NCBI RefSeq assembly: GCF_052857255.1
Contig: NC_135507.1
Location: 76,131,850 to 76,195,849, forward strand
Length of the DNA stretch: 64,000 bases
Direction of reading: 5' to 3'
From: Amblyomma americanum
Taxonomy: Eukaryota; Arthropoda; Arachnida; Ixodida; Ixodidae
A program made the position numbers and the translations under genes. This document shows, in pieces, positions 31,986-43,712 of this stretch. The first letter of the stretch is position 1. Each line of letters opens with the position of its first letter. Below the pieces are notes generated by a model. It searched no databases and was not told the origin of the DNA. It was given only the letters and a program-made list of their open reading frames with translations.

Positions 31986-33893
31986 ATGTATTATACATTT
32001 TATATATGTATTTATATAGCGCCCCTTCTGAGCGTTTTTATGAATGAAATATGCGACTTTTCGAAGGGTAGTGCAGGAGGTGCGACTAGGTGTGGCGCAT
32101 ACTGAGGCATATTTAATTAGGAGAAGGAAGATGGTTGGGGAACGCTCAATGTACACATGCGAAAGCGGTTGAGAAGCAAAACTGAATGATTCTGCCAGCC
32201 AGGTCATGAACCTTTGACATCACTTTACTGACACCGCGGAGATGTCAATTCTAGAGTAGAGGGCTCGGACACCCGCAAGCTGCTTTCTGCAGACAGGGTG
32301 CACCCACGCTTAGCCGCGTACAGTGGACAGCATCTTCAATGATAACGCGAACATTCTGGCAGAGATATGCCTGATAGAGAGGAGAATTAGAGAAAAAAGA
32401 GCGACACTGGATGAAAGATTCATTAGAGAACCACCGTGTCGATGCCGATCCGATACATTCTGGTTTCACTAGCTTGGAGCCCGAGGCCAGCTTATTTACA
32501 AATCGCAGGTTATTCACAACTGCCTCAGTGAAAGGAGGTTAATCGCTACGTCATGACAACTGTCTATGACATTAGCCCTGTTTACATGAACCCGATAGCG
32601 TCGGGTCGGGTTGAGCATGGTCAATCCAACTCAACCAGTGCGTGTTTATATGAAATCGATTTTAGCGATTCGAGACCGGTTCAACTGTAGCGACACCAAG
32701 CGTCGAGCAAGCAGTAGCAGCCTCCAAGATTGAGACAGGCACGCCATCGCTGTATCGAAGGCGCGACGGCTTACGTGGAAAGCAAGGTCTTATTTGTACT
32801 CTCCCCTCTGAATAACTACTTTTCGACCCGACGGCGTTTACAAGCCCATCGGGTCAGGGTCGACTTGAGTCGAACTAGCCCATGCGGCGGAGTTGACTGG
32901 ACCGGACCCATGGACTCCAGACTCGGCGCGCGTTTACATGAACCCAGTACCGGTTTTCAGCCCGAAAAATCAACAAACAGGCCGTGTTGGGTTCATGTAA
33001 GTGCCGCTATTGGCTCGAGAGCCTCCTATGAGGAATATTTGCCGCTGCATTCTTGACTTGTATCGCCACCTGGGTCACTGTGCACTAACAATGCCTTATT
33101 GAGTGGCTGCCAGGAAGGGCAAGGAGGGGCCCTTTTGGGTGTTGCCTTGCATACCACTTCCTTTCCGCACCACAAGCTCCACAAGCTCGAGCAAAAAAGG
33201 AAAGCAGAAATCCTTTCCGAATACAGGAAAGGAAGAGCTCAAGTCGGTCCAAGTTCTCAGAAAGAAACTGCACGCAGAAACACAGGCGCAATGAAGAGGT
33301 TGGTGGTAGAGTGTAGTAGAGACATAATATTCTGACGCCAGGTAGAGCCACGTCGCACGTTAAAATCAAATCCTCGCAGAAAATACATACACAACTTTCA
33401 GAGCATGCAAAACGCAAACACTAAGCTCGATATGAATTAAAATTGTGGCTTGACAATCAAGAAAAAAAAAAGCGAGGAAATGTTACAGACGAAATTCTGA
33501 TATCTGGCTTAGTTTTTTCTCGAGATGACATGAAAGACCGACATATCGAAAAGTGCAATTTTTCTGGATATTTACCACTGATTTGTAAAAAAATGAAACT
33601 TTGAAAATAATATATGTCCGCAACATTTCCTCTATTCTCTAAAGAAGAAAACGCTGCCACAGACCTCATGAAAATCAACCCATTTTTAGACAGGCTACAA
33701 CTTTTGAAAGTTCCCATGTATTTCCCAAGGACACTGTCATTGGTGAGCCCTCTTTAAGCCATACCACGCCCCTGATACGTCTTCTCCTTAGCACCGGGAC
33801 AGTGCTTTTGCCAAAGGGGATCATCTGACGGCCATAGGCTTCGGCAAAGAAAGTGACGAAGTATGGTGCTTGTGTGTGTGGTGGAAGAGGAGG

Positions 33894-34130
33894 ACTAAGT
33901 GTAAAAAACTATATAGTTACATAGTGATATATAAAAACAGTATATAGACGGATATAGTGATATAGAAAGACGGCGAATCTATATAGAAAGACGGAAAGAG
34001 GCTGAAGCGTTGAAGCATTTGGGCTGCTTATTTGCGTTGCGGACGTTCGAATGTATCTGGGCGTGATGACTCTTCAGATCTCCGAAGGTCGACCGACGCG
34101 GACTCCCTTCTTCCTTCTTTGGTGAGGACG
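33894..34130. other. AT-rich junction between the - arm and LINE A
   Basis: It contains irregular ATATAGTGATATA and CTATATAGAAAGACGG repeats (33915-34000). No gene is seen. Confidence 0.4.
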
Positions 34131-34199
34131 TGCCACGTGTTGGGGTTTTGGCCAGGTGTTTTTTATTGCTGTACCGATAGTTAGGAACAATGTCCCCTT

Positions 34200-35490
34200 A
34201 GGCCTAGTGCAATGTCTAGTTTCCCCGGGTGGGGGTCCGGCTCCCTGGTTCGCCAGCCTGCCGGCCCAAAGTTAGCCCTTGGCTTCTTTCAGTCGAAATG
34301 GCGTCAGCGACATCACAGTGGTGATTGTACCCTTTGGAGATGGGGTCCTAAAATTGAACAATTCTAAAATGATCCAGGAGCAGCTGAAGGCTGTTTCCAG
34401 TCACCACCTGGAAATATCTGAAGTGTGCCTTTTCGGCCGTAGGGGCATTCTGTGCCAATCCTCGGACATGCAGTGCGTGTCAGAGTTGCTGCGCTGGACT
34501 TCCTTCGCATCATTTCCAGTAAAGCCTTTCATTCCAGAGCAACTCTCATGTACAAAAGGGATCATCCGCAGCGTGGACCCATCGGCTTCTCCTCGGGAAC
34601 TACTTGACGACTTTCAGGATGCCAGTGTTGGCGTGTTATCAGTTTACCACTGCAAGAGAGATGCTAATGGCTCACGTGTGCAGACAGAGTCTATGATTGC
34701 AACACTTGCAGGATCTTCATGCCCGTCTGAGCTAAAGGTTTGGCCCATAGCGTACCGAGTCGACCCATTACATCCTCGTCCGTTGCAATGCAGGAATCAC
34801 TGGCGCTTCGGTCCTGGCAGCAAAGCTTGCAAATCGGCGACGCGTTGCCGACTATGAGGGGACAATCATTCCGCAGACCTCTGCACATCTGAGGGTCCCA
34901 TTTGCAGTCTCTGTGGCGGCATTCACCCGGCTGATGATGCTGGCTGTCCCAAACGTTCAGATGAGCAGAATGTGCTGGACATCATTCAGCAGAAGAGGTT
35001 CTCTAGAGCTGATGCTTATGCACAATTAGACCGGAAGAAGCAATCTTATGGGGTCTTGCAAGGCAGAGGCAGAGGTGTTGCTGACAGTCTGTGGTTTCCG
35101 CTGTCGAGAAGGCGCTTGCAGGTGTTGTGGGTTGTATGCTGACTACACACAGTGAAGCTCTAGCCCAGGTCATTTCAAGTCAGGTTGCTCATTCAACTGT
35201 TGGCCTTACCGTTCTATCAACTATTCCTTCCCATAGCCTCTCTGGTCTCTCCTTTGGCTCCTATTCCTGCTGCGCCCTCGTCTGTGCCTATACATGGTGC
35301 CGGGGTACCAGCCTTTCTACCATTTGAACTACGGACACCAAGATGGGGAATCCTTCCCAGAAGCGTCGAGCTGCTTCCTCCACGTCGAAGTCTGCCCTCC
35401 CAAGCAACAAAAGCAAGAAAGGTCCCCCAGTATTCCACATAAAACTGATGTGTTAAAGGAGGCTGTCACAGCCTCTCTGCTTTTACAGTA
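34200..35490 (+). pseudogene. LINE A ORF1 (Gag-like, zinc knuckle), broken
   Basis: The open stretch 34279-34857 encodes a Gag-like protein paralogous to LINE C ORF1 (shared VCLFGRRGILCQS, ESMIATLAGSSCPSELKVW, RPLQCRNHWRFG). It ends in a CCHC-type knuckle (C..HWRFG...CKS..RC), in which the second position of the usual CxxC reads CRNHWRF. The following knuckles (CSLCGGIHPADDAGCP-like) continue in other frames to about 35000. ORF1 proteins of I-group LINEs coat the element RNA. The frameshifts make it dead. No ATG is evident at the start; the open stretch begins at TTG. Confidence 0.7.
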
Positions 35491-35493
35491 ACA

Positions 35494-38400
35494 ATGGCGG
35501 GCTTAAAAGTACTACAGTGGAATTGCCGTTCAGTCGTATCTTCTTTTCACGATTTACAAAACCTTGTCGCACAATTCTACCCAGGCATAATTTTACTTCA
35601 AGAAACTTGGCTTAGTTTCATTAGGTCATTCTCTCTCAAAAATTTACGGGTATTCCGAGCCGATCTCAATTGCGGCCGGAGTGGTGGCTTGTTAACATTT
35701 TCTTGTAAATTTGTTCATCGGGCGCATGTGTCACACCAAATTCAAAGACCTGACTGCAAACTGTTGGCTCTTGATATCGCAATTCCACAATGTGCTCCCC
35801 TTACCGTTGCTAATGTTTACTTTCCTTCAGGTGTCCACAGCACAGATCATATAAATGTTCTTTTGCAGTCTAATAGAGTGGTGATTGCCGGTGATTTCAA
35901 TTCCCATCCCGTAATTCGGGGTTTTCGTACTGGTGCATGTGGGCAGCTTCTTTGGTCATGGATGTTGGCAAGGAACTTGCGTTGCTGTAACAGTCCAGGA
36001 GTTGCTTTCTTTCATTCCGACTCTCAGTCTGTCATTCACTTAACATTAGCTGTGAATGGGGTGCAGGTTTCTTCATGGTCTGTAGTGGATTGTGGTACTT
36101 CCAGTGACCACTTTCCGATAACTTTCACAACAGCAGCTTCTCCCCTAAGGGCGACTGCTTCTCCACAAATATTCGTAAACTACACACTTTTAAAAAAAAT
36201 TGTGCAATCCTCTTTCTCCTCCATTGCATCATCTGATAACTTGGATCGCGCTAACCAAGTTCTCTATTCCGTTTTAGGGGCCTCTGAGTGTTCCGTGTTC
36301 ACGGTGCAGTCTACGGTCAAAAACAAACAGCCCTCCCTGTGGTGGAATGATGACTGTGAGAGAGCATATTGACTTAGGAAAGCTGCCTGGGAAACCCTCT
36401 CTCATAACCACTGCCCACGGAATTGGATAAATTACAAATTTTTCGCGGCTTCATTTAAAAGGAGCATTGGTAAAGCGAAGGAGGAGTACAATGTAAATTT
36501 AAAGTTACTTATCAAGCCCTAATAACCGCAAAGCTTTGTACTGATTCATGAAACGCAACCATAAAACGCCGTCTTCTCCTGTTACACAGTCAGTGGCGTT
36601 AACACCCGAGGATGCAAAAAAACAACTTGACCAGATAGCACAAGGCATTGCTCTGCGCTTTCAAGCGTAGTTGGTGGTTCTATTCGTACTACTCCTCCGC
36701 GCAGACTTAACTGCGGTTACACCCTCTGAATTATTTTACATTGTTACTGGCCTCAAACCTGCAGCTCCCGGATGCAATGGTGTCTCTATCGGTATGTTGA
36801 AGTCTCTTGTGGAAGAATTTACCTCGGATGTATTGCATATGGTTAATGTGTCCCTGGAGACAGCTTAGCTCTCTCCTGAACGAAAAATTGCGAAAGTAAT
36901 CTTACTTCTCAAAGATCAAAAAAAGGGTTTTGTAATTGATAGCATTCGGCCGACTTCCCTCTTGTCTAATTTAGTGTGTAATTTAGTTATTGAACGCATT
37001 GTTCACAGCCGTCTTACAGATCACGTTCTTGCAATACAAGCCTTCAGTGCTTCTCAGATAGGATTTCGTCGGAGGGGCTCGATTTGGACCGCACATTTAG
37101 ATTTGGAAAGCAGAAATGGGATTGCAATGAAGAAGCAGTCGCGGCTTTAGTCACTTTGGATATCGCTAAAGAATATATGACAGCGTAGAGCATTCAATAC
37201 TATTGAACAAGCTTGACGAAATTTGGCCGCCTTTCTAAATTATTGCTTGGGTTCAGGAGTTCCCAAAAGATAGGAGTTTCTTCAGTTCTGACGGTTCCTT
37301 TACTTCCGAGACTTTTTCACAGACTAGGGGTGTGCCTCCGGGTTTGGTACTGTCTCCTTTACTTTTTAATGTACTTATGCGAGACACCAATTCAGGGTGA
37401 CGTCAAAGTGTATGTGTATGCGGACGACATCACCTTTTTGCTTCTGCTAGAGACATTCACTCACTTTACCAACTTTTGCAGGCCTACCACAATGCACTTG
37501 AAGTATGGCTGGGCAAGTTATATTTAATTCTCAACGTGAACAAATCTTCCCTTCTCATTTTTCCTCCAGCGTCCCCTCTTTATATCTGTCTACAGTAATG
37601 TGGCGCCCAAATCCCGCAAGTTGAGTCCTTAAAGTACCTAGGTGCAATTTACAACCCTCATCTACTGGCGACTTCATATCAAAAGTATAGTCCTTAAAGG
37701 TGAGCGAGCTCTCGGTCGCCTGATGCGAATCAGCAATAAGAAATTCGGTATGCGCAGAGACACTCTTATTTCTCTATAAGACTTATGTAAGACCAATTTT
37801 AGAGCTCGGTTGCGTCCTGTTCTCCGGTTATCCTACATACAAAATTCAACCCCTGGTTCTTTTGGAGAGGCGCGCTCTACGGCTTTGCCTGGGTTTACCA
37901 AAATCAGTGGCAAATTGTGTCCTCTTTCTGGAAGCTCGCATATGGGACTTGAACTCTCGCTTCCAGCTTCTCACAATGCGCACCTTCTTAAGGGAACTAG
38001 AGCCAATGCCAGGAGTGGCTCCTCCAATTTTTTTGACTAACCCAGCTTTGTTTCTAGATAAACATTGGCTGCTTTACAAACTGCCTCAATTTGTGTTTAC
38101 TGAGCACCTTTTGTCTAAAATTGCAGTCTCGCTTAGGTCTGTTCAATGCATCAGCAGTTTGCAGGCTGCACCAGCTGTTTGCTTTGACCATATGCTGCTG
38201 TTATATGCAAAGCCCTTATCTACCAACGTGCTAAACGGTCTCCTGGAGGAATATCTGTTTTAGTATTCGAGCCATGCTGCATTTTTTACAGATGCCTCTC
38301 AACAAGGCGAAAAGGCAGCAGTAGGTGTTTATTCCCACAAACTAGATTGGAGTTTTCTCCGGGTCCCTGATTATACACCAATTTTCGCTGCTGAATTTCT

Positions 38401-38882
38401 CACTTTTGGTTTGGCCCTTCAAAAAGTTCCTAGCAATATTTCTCAAGTTATTATTCTCTCAGACTGCCTGTCAGTCTTGGTTGCACTAGAAAGTTCGGCA
38501 ACCAGTCTCCTGTACCAATCCGTAATGTACTTTGTGCCACGTCATGTCCTAGAGGTGCATTTTCAGTGGATCTCAGGGCACTAGCTGTGGCATTACCTCA
38601 AATTCGATGGCCAATTTCTTAGCGAAATCAGCCATCAATGGGCCTGTTGCCCATGTCGTTCTGAACCTCACCCTTATGACCACGTCCCATTATGAACGTT
38701 ACTAAATACACCATTACCTGAGCCATGAGCCCATCCTTGGTACAGCGGATTTTGAACATTTGAAATTCCCATGGAACATATGTTCCTGCGCATCAACACA
38801 ATGTCAGGTTTCCATGATGCTGTTGCGCTGTAGGGTTCCTCACCTTAATCTGTATTTATGCTGTTCTGGGTTCACACCATCG
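35494..38882 (+). pseudogene. LINE A ORF2 (endonuclease, RT, RNase H), interrupted
   Basis: The first 292 residues (35494-36372) are an apurinic-like endonuclease domain: LQWNCRS, LLQETWLS, VIAGDFNSH and TSSDHFPI carry the metal and catalytic residues (N, E, D/N, DH) of the family. RT follows in broken frames: LKPAAPGCNG (about 36750), GFRRRGSIW (37065), YVYADDITFLL (37412), then ERRALRLCLGLP (37866). An RNase H domain (FFTDASQQGEKAAVG, AAEFLTFGLAL, ILSDCLSVLVAL; 38275-38510) places it in the I group. At about 38882 the C-terminal region (CRVPHLNLYLCCSGF) is cut by LINE B and resumes at 43047. Many stops and frameshifts are present. Confidence 0.85.
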
Positions 38883-38890
38883 AATCTAGG

Positions 38891-39221
38891 TGGGCTTGGT
38901 GGCTGTACCATGAAGCAGACCACTAATCCGCTTTTGCTCATAACGCAGGTGCTCGCAGCAGTCGTCACACACGCACTGCTTCCCGCCCTGGTTTCGGCTG
39001 GGGTGGAATGCGCGCTGTCAGACCTGCCTGGATACCCCTGCAGTGATACGCATGTCCGTTGTCTCAACGCCATCAGCGCTTCAAACCTGCCAGCGTCATC
39101 GCTGGAACCCTGGACACTTCCGGAACCTTGGACACACCCATCGTCATCGACGGCACCTGGCACACCGTGTATAAAAGAGCGGCAATCACCGGCTGCGCTC
39201 TGTGGGCTTGGTGGCTGTACC
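38891..39221 (+). promoter_or_regulatory. LINE B 5'UTR monomers with TATA box
   Basis: TGGGCTTGGTGGCTGTACCA occurs at 38891 and again at 39203, a 312-bp tandem spacing. A TATAAAAG box at 39170-39177 lies about 32 bp before the second monomer start, the spacing expected between a TATA box and a polymerase II start. The element itself begins at the equivalent position of the first monomer. Confidence 0.65.
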
Positions 39222-40018
39222 ATGAAGCAGACCACTAATCCGCTTCTGCTCATAATGCAGGTCAGTAACCCATACGCCTTATTTGCTAAGAAAACTAGTA
39301 ATTACTGCCTGGTGCAGCTTCCGAGCCCACAGTGTTGTGTCGATGTTGCTATTGAATGTTTATAAATGATTCGCATCTTGCTACTATTGTTCGGGGGCAT
39401 AGAAACGAATCCGGGACCTGCCAGTGCAGAGGCAGTACTTGCTGAATTGAAGAAGTTGTCCTCAGGTCAGGCTACAATAATTAGTGACGTCCAAGACATC
39501 AAAAACAAGTTAACTACAGAGAAAATCATTACAGATCTAATTCAGAGGATTGCCGATTTAGAGAGCCACTACCAGAACCTGGCTACTTTGAAAACAGATG
39601 TCGAATGTATGCAATGCAACACAGAAAAGGCTACTCAACTGGTGCGGGATCTGGAAGCCCGATTTGATGACGCCGAAAACCGCTCACGAAGATGCAATCT
39701 GATTTTTTACGGCCTTTCCGATCCTACACCATCCGAGTCATTTGCCGATTCCGAAGTCATAATCCGCCACTGCTCCGATCAGCTCGATTTGTCGTTAGAT
39801 AGCAAAGTTATCGAACGTGCACACCGTCTTGGGCGTCACAACACAGAATGCCAGCGTCCCATAATTGTAAAGTTTGCGTCTTTTAAGACTAAACAAATGA
39901 TCCTCTCAAATGGCCCCAAACTAAAAGATACTGATTTCAGCATTGGTGAAGATTTCTCCCGCCGAGTTCAAAATATAAGAAAGCAACTTGTTGCATTTGC
40001 CAAATCAAACAACTAAAT
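39222..40018 (+). pseudogene. LINE B ORF1 with 2A-like motif (one stop)
   Basis: The frame starts MKQTTNPLLLIMQV at 39222 and meets a single TAA at 39363-39365, immediately followed by an ATG (39366) from which 216 residues are open. After a short hydrophobic stretch (ILLLLF) comes GGIETNPGP, a 2A-like ribosome-skipping motif (residues 10-18 after 39366; the usual first Asp is Gly). Then come a coiled-coil region (about 25-95) and an L1-ORF1-like RNA-binding region (ENRSRRCNLIFYGLSD...IERAHRLG...PIIVKF). ORF1 proteins bind element RNA. In related LINEs the peptide before 2A can act as a signal sequence. The TAA may be a mutation, leaving 39366 as the start. Confidence 0.75.
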
Positions 40019-40144
40019 TTTCTTTGCGGTACAAAACCCTCCATATAGGCCCCAAACGCTATTTTTTTGATGAGTCTGAGCAAACAGTAAAAGAAATCTT
40101 CTAGCCACCACGGCGACGCAAGTCGGCACTACACCATTCCCAAA

Positions 40145-42955
40145 CATGTCCTCATCCTAATCTTACGTTTTCGGCAATCTTTACCAATATACGCAGTTTC
40201 ATCCCGAAGCGAGAGCTCGTGTCAAACCTGGTGTTATCATCTGATAACAACTTGCTTATATTAACTGAAACGTGGCTAACAAATGACATTAGTGATAGCG
40301 AGGTGCTTGCTGATCTGCCTAATTTTTCTCTCTTTCGTTCAGATCGTAAAAACGCAAGTGGTGGTGGTGTTCTGATTGCGGCAAGCAACCACTTATCATG
40401 CACTGCTTTAAACATTTCATCCGACCTTGAATTAATTTGGCTTATCTGGCGATCCGCACCACATTCCGTGCCGCTGGGTGTCTGCTACAGGCCGCCTCAC
40501 AACACTCCCCATTTTTGCCGCCAGCTGAACGCAACCTTGTCTAAATTAACCTCGCGGTATCCCAACGCTCACATTCTCCTCTTCGGGAATTTTAATTACC
40601 CGACTATTAACTGGCATAACCCGGTGCACTCCATAGATAATCGAGCGGATACAAGAGAATTTCTTGATATCTGTTCGAATTTTAATCTTGCCCAACTTGT
40701 ACTAGAACCTACGCGTGTAGTAAACGACACTGCAACTATTTTAGATTTAGTATTAACAAGCCATCCGGAAAGTTTCTCCTCCATGACTTACTTGCGGGAA
40801 ATTAGTGACCATAAAGTCATCCACACAGTCTTTAATTTCAAACCAATTCCTCGCCACAGTCCGGGAAAGACAATCCGGCTGTACGATAAAGGCAACTATG
40901 AAGCAATAAATAGCGAGCTGCACGCCTTCTTTCCATCTTTTAACGCAACTTTTCAAAGCAGATCTATCCAGGAAAACTGGTCAATATTTAAACAAAAGCT
41001 TAACTCTCTGGCAGATAAATACATCCTGAAGACTACTTTTCATGACACTCGAAACCAGCCCTGGTTCACGAAGTCACTGAAAAAACTCGAAAATAAAAAG
41101 AAACGCCTATTCCGCGCAGCTAAATCCAATCACAGCACCTGCTTATGGGACAACTATTATGCCGCCGAGAGCTCGTATTTATCAGCTGTCAAAAACGCTA
41201 AGCAACACTTTTACCACGACGACTTGTCGAGAATCCTAAAAAGTAACACAAAAAAGTTCTGGCAAATTATAAACCCTACTAATATGCATTCAGTTACCCT
41301 GAATAAAGATTCAGGAGAGCCATTTAGCGATACTGAATGTGCTAATATCTTCTCAGTTGCTTTTTCCTCTGTCTTCACAAGCGAGCCCGATGCGCCCTTA
41401 CCTATTCTGCCTACAACCATTCTGCACACCATGCCTGTAACCAATGTTTCTTCTAATGGAATAATGTCCTTAATAGATAAAATTAAACTTTCATCTGCAG
41501 CAGGCATGGACGAAGTAAATTCTAAACTTTTAAAAAACACAAAGTGCATTTCTGCCGAATGTTTATTGTTACTGTTTGCTCAGTCACTTTCCATGGGCAC
41601 CATACCTGATGATTGGAAGAAGGGAAAGGTCGTTCCAGTCTACAAATCCGGTAACAAAAACTCACCATTAAATTACCGTCCTATCTCGCTCACACGTGTA
41701 CCATGTAAAATCATGGAGCATATCATCTACTCAGAAATCATGCAGTTCCTGGATGGTAACAAATTCTTTCATCCTGCACAACATGGATTTCGCAAAAACT
41801 ATTCCTGTAACACACAATTAGCACTCTTTCTTCACGATCTGCATGCGAACCTCGACTTAAAAATCCAGACTGACGCAATTTTTTTAGACTTTGCTAAAGC
41901 CTTCGACAAGGTTTCCCACCGATGTTTGATGCTAAAACTTTCGCAGCTGAACTTGCATCCTAACATCTTAAAATGGATTGAAGCATTTCTAATGTGTCGC
42001 TTTCAGTCAGTTGCTGTTAACAGCCAGTCATCCCCTTCTGCCCCGTAACCTCAGGCGTACCTCAGGGCTCGGTCCTAGGTCCTCTTTTCTTCTTAATATA
42101 CATAAATGACTTGCCAGAACACCTATCATGCAATATCCGTTTATTCGCCGACGACTGCGTTATCTACCACTTAATAACTAACACTTCCGACCAAAAAGCC
42201 CTTCAGGATGATCTTAACCGCATTGAAAAATGGTGCGATGATTGGCTAATGACACTTAACCCTAACAAATGCAAGCTTATTTCGTTTCACCGCAGACTTA
42301 ATCCGTTGTCCTTTTCCTATAGAATTTCTAACAATCCAATAGAGCACATTCATTCATACAAATACTTAGGTATCACTGTGTGTCATGATCTAACTTGGCG
42401 GGAACATGTTACTAATGTTATTTCATCTGCAAACAGAACCCTTGGCTATCTGAAGCGCCATTTACGTCACGCAACAAAAGAGGTCAAATTACTCGCTTAC
42501 ACATCATTGGTAAGACCAAAACTAGAATACGCATCCCCCATTTGGAGCCCCCATCAAACATATCTAATCGATGAACTTGAAGCCGTGCAAAATCGCGCCG
42601 CCCGTTTCATTCACTCCCAATATTCATACGAGGTCAGTGTGACATCCCTGAAATCACTGTCCAACTTACGATGTCTTTCTTGCCGTCGTCGCGTCGCAAC
42701 CTTATCTCTTTTTCATAAATTTTATTACAGCTCACTCAGCCATGAACCATACATCTGCGCACCTCCGTCGCGCATATCACATCGCACTGGTCACCCCCTT
42801 CAAGTTACTCGTCCACGTGCCCGTACTGTAACCTTCTCCACCTCTTTCTTTCCACGAGCCGCGTCAGACTGGAACGGCCTCTCCCACTCCGCTGCTGCTA
42901 TCACCTGCCCGTCACTCTTCAACGCCAATATTGAACTTCATATGTCATCGTGAAA
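40145..42955 (+). pseudogene. LINE B ORF2: endonuclease and reverse transcriptase (one frameshift)
   Basis: An open frame from about 40145 (ATG at 40219, but NLTFSAIFTNIRSF upstream is in frame and looks like the real N-terminus) to 42048 encodes the endonuclease (LILTETWL, GGVLIA, FGNFNYPTINW, EISDHKVI) and the first RT blocks (NYRPISLTRVPCKIMEHI, QHGFRKNYSCNTQ, FLDFAKAFDKVSH). The frame then shifts by one base near 42040. The rest (42050-42953) carries VPQGSVLGPLFF, FADDCVIY, KYLGITV and the C-terminal QNRAARFI and WNGLS motifs. The normal GDFN of the endonuclease reads GNFN, replacing a metal-binding Asp. ORF2 nicks target DNA and copies RNA onto it; these two lesions should block it. Confidence 0.85.
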
Positions 42956-43046
42956 AAATGTACAAATTTTTTATTACCCCACCCCTTATGTAATACCCCG
43001 AAAGGGGCCTTTAAGGTAAATAAATGAAATGAAAAATGAAATGAAA

Positions 43047-43545
43047 CGTGCGCCATGTGGGGACGTTGAAACGGTAGATCATTTCATCCTCTACTGCCGG
43101 CAGTGTGCACGGCAGAGAGTAGTTTTTGCAAAATCCTCACGCTCAATTAGGGATGCCGTTTACTCTTCCCGTTCTCCTCTCCTTCGGCGCAACTGCCAAA
43201 GGGCATGCCATCAGGCAGGTGTGTCAGCTTCTTCACAAGTATATCATTGAAACCGGGAGATTTTCGTGTTAACTTATCGATGCCTTTACTTTCCTCTCGA
43301 AATTTTCTTTCTAATTCTTAAAATTTAGGTATTCTACTCGCACCGCTTTGTTTCCACCTATTTTCATTCCGATTTCCACAAGCTATTTCAAAACTCGATA
43401 TTTTTTTTCTCTCAGAGTCCTCTCAATTTATGAGCCGCTTGAGATAAACCTGGAAGAAATTTTTCCTGTTTTGATCTGCACCAAACCCTGGCCAATCCCC
43501 CACCGTGGGTATGTGCCATCGTATTTGAGGCAACAACAATAACGA
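43047..43545 (+). pseudogene. LINE A 3' end, resumed after LINE B
   Basis: APCGDVETVDHFILYC continues the Cys/His cluster begun before LINE B, as shown by LINE C (CPFCAEPETIDHFLLFC). The homology to LINE C goes on to ATTTGAGGC, where LINE A ends in a short CAACAACAATAAC tail near 43545. Confidence 0.8.
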
Positions 43546-43712
43546 AGTGTATTCCGGCGCTGGCCCTTAGTCGCCCAATTCCCGATTGTTCGCCCCTTCT
43601 GTGTCACGGCACGCCAAGCCTGCGGGGTAGCGGTTAAGCACCTGGCGGCCGGTGTTGCACTAGCTTGCTCAATTTCTCCTTCTTGTCTGTGCCTGCCCCT
43701 GTTCTGGGGTGA

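Larger units (their letters stand above)
30881..33893 (-). repeat. inverted-repeat arm, main part (- copy)
   Basis: The reverse complement matches 20925-21410 and then 13808-15771, in the same order. It carries about 290 bp at 30885-31170 that the + arm lacks, and a TA-rich palindromic insertion at about 31430-31985. No protein domain was recognised. Confidence 0.8.
38889..43046 (+). mobile_element. LINE B: near-full-length CR1/L2-like retrotransposon
   Basis: The element runs from two promoter/5'UTR monomers (38891 and 39203) through ORF1 (39222-40018), ORF2 (about 40145-42955) and a short 3'UTR with a stem-loop to an A-rich (ATGAA)n tail. It lies inside LINE A. It lacks RNase H, unlike LINES A and C, and has a 2A-like motif in ORF1. 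One stop in ORF1 and one frame change in ORF2 are the main coding lesions, so it is among the younger insertions here. Confidence 0.85.

Noticed and set aside
38840..39253. 137-aa ORF on - opposite the LINE B 5'UTR
   Set aside because: It is antisense to the promoter monomers; the repeated protein segments mirror the tandem DNA repeat.
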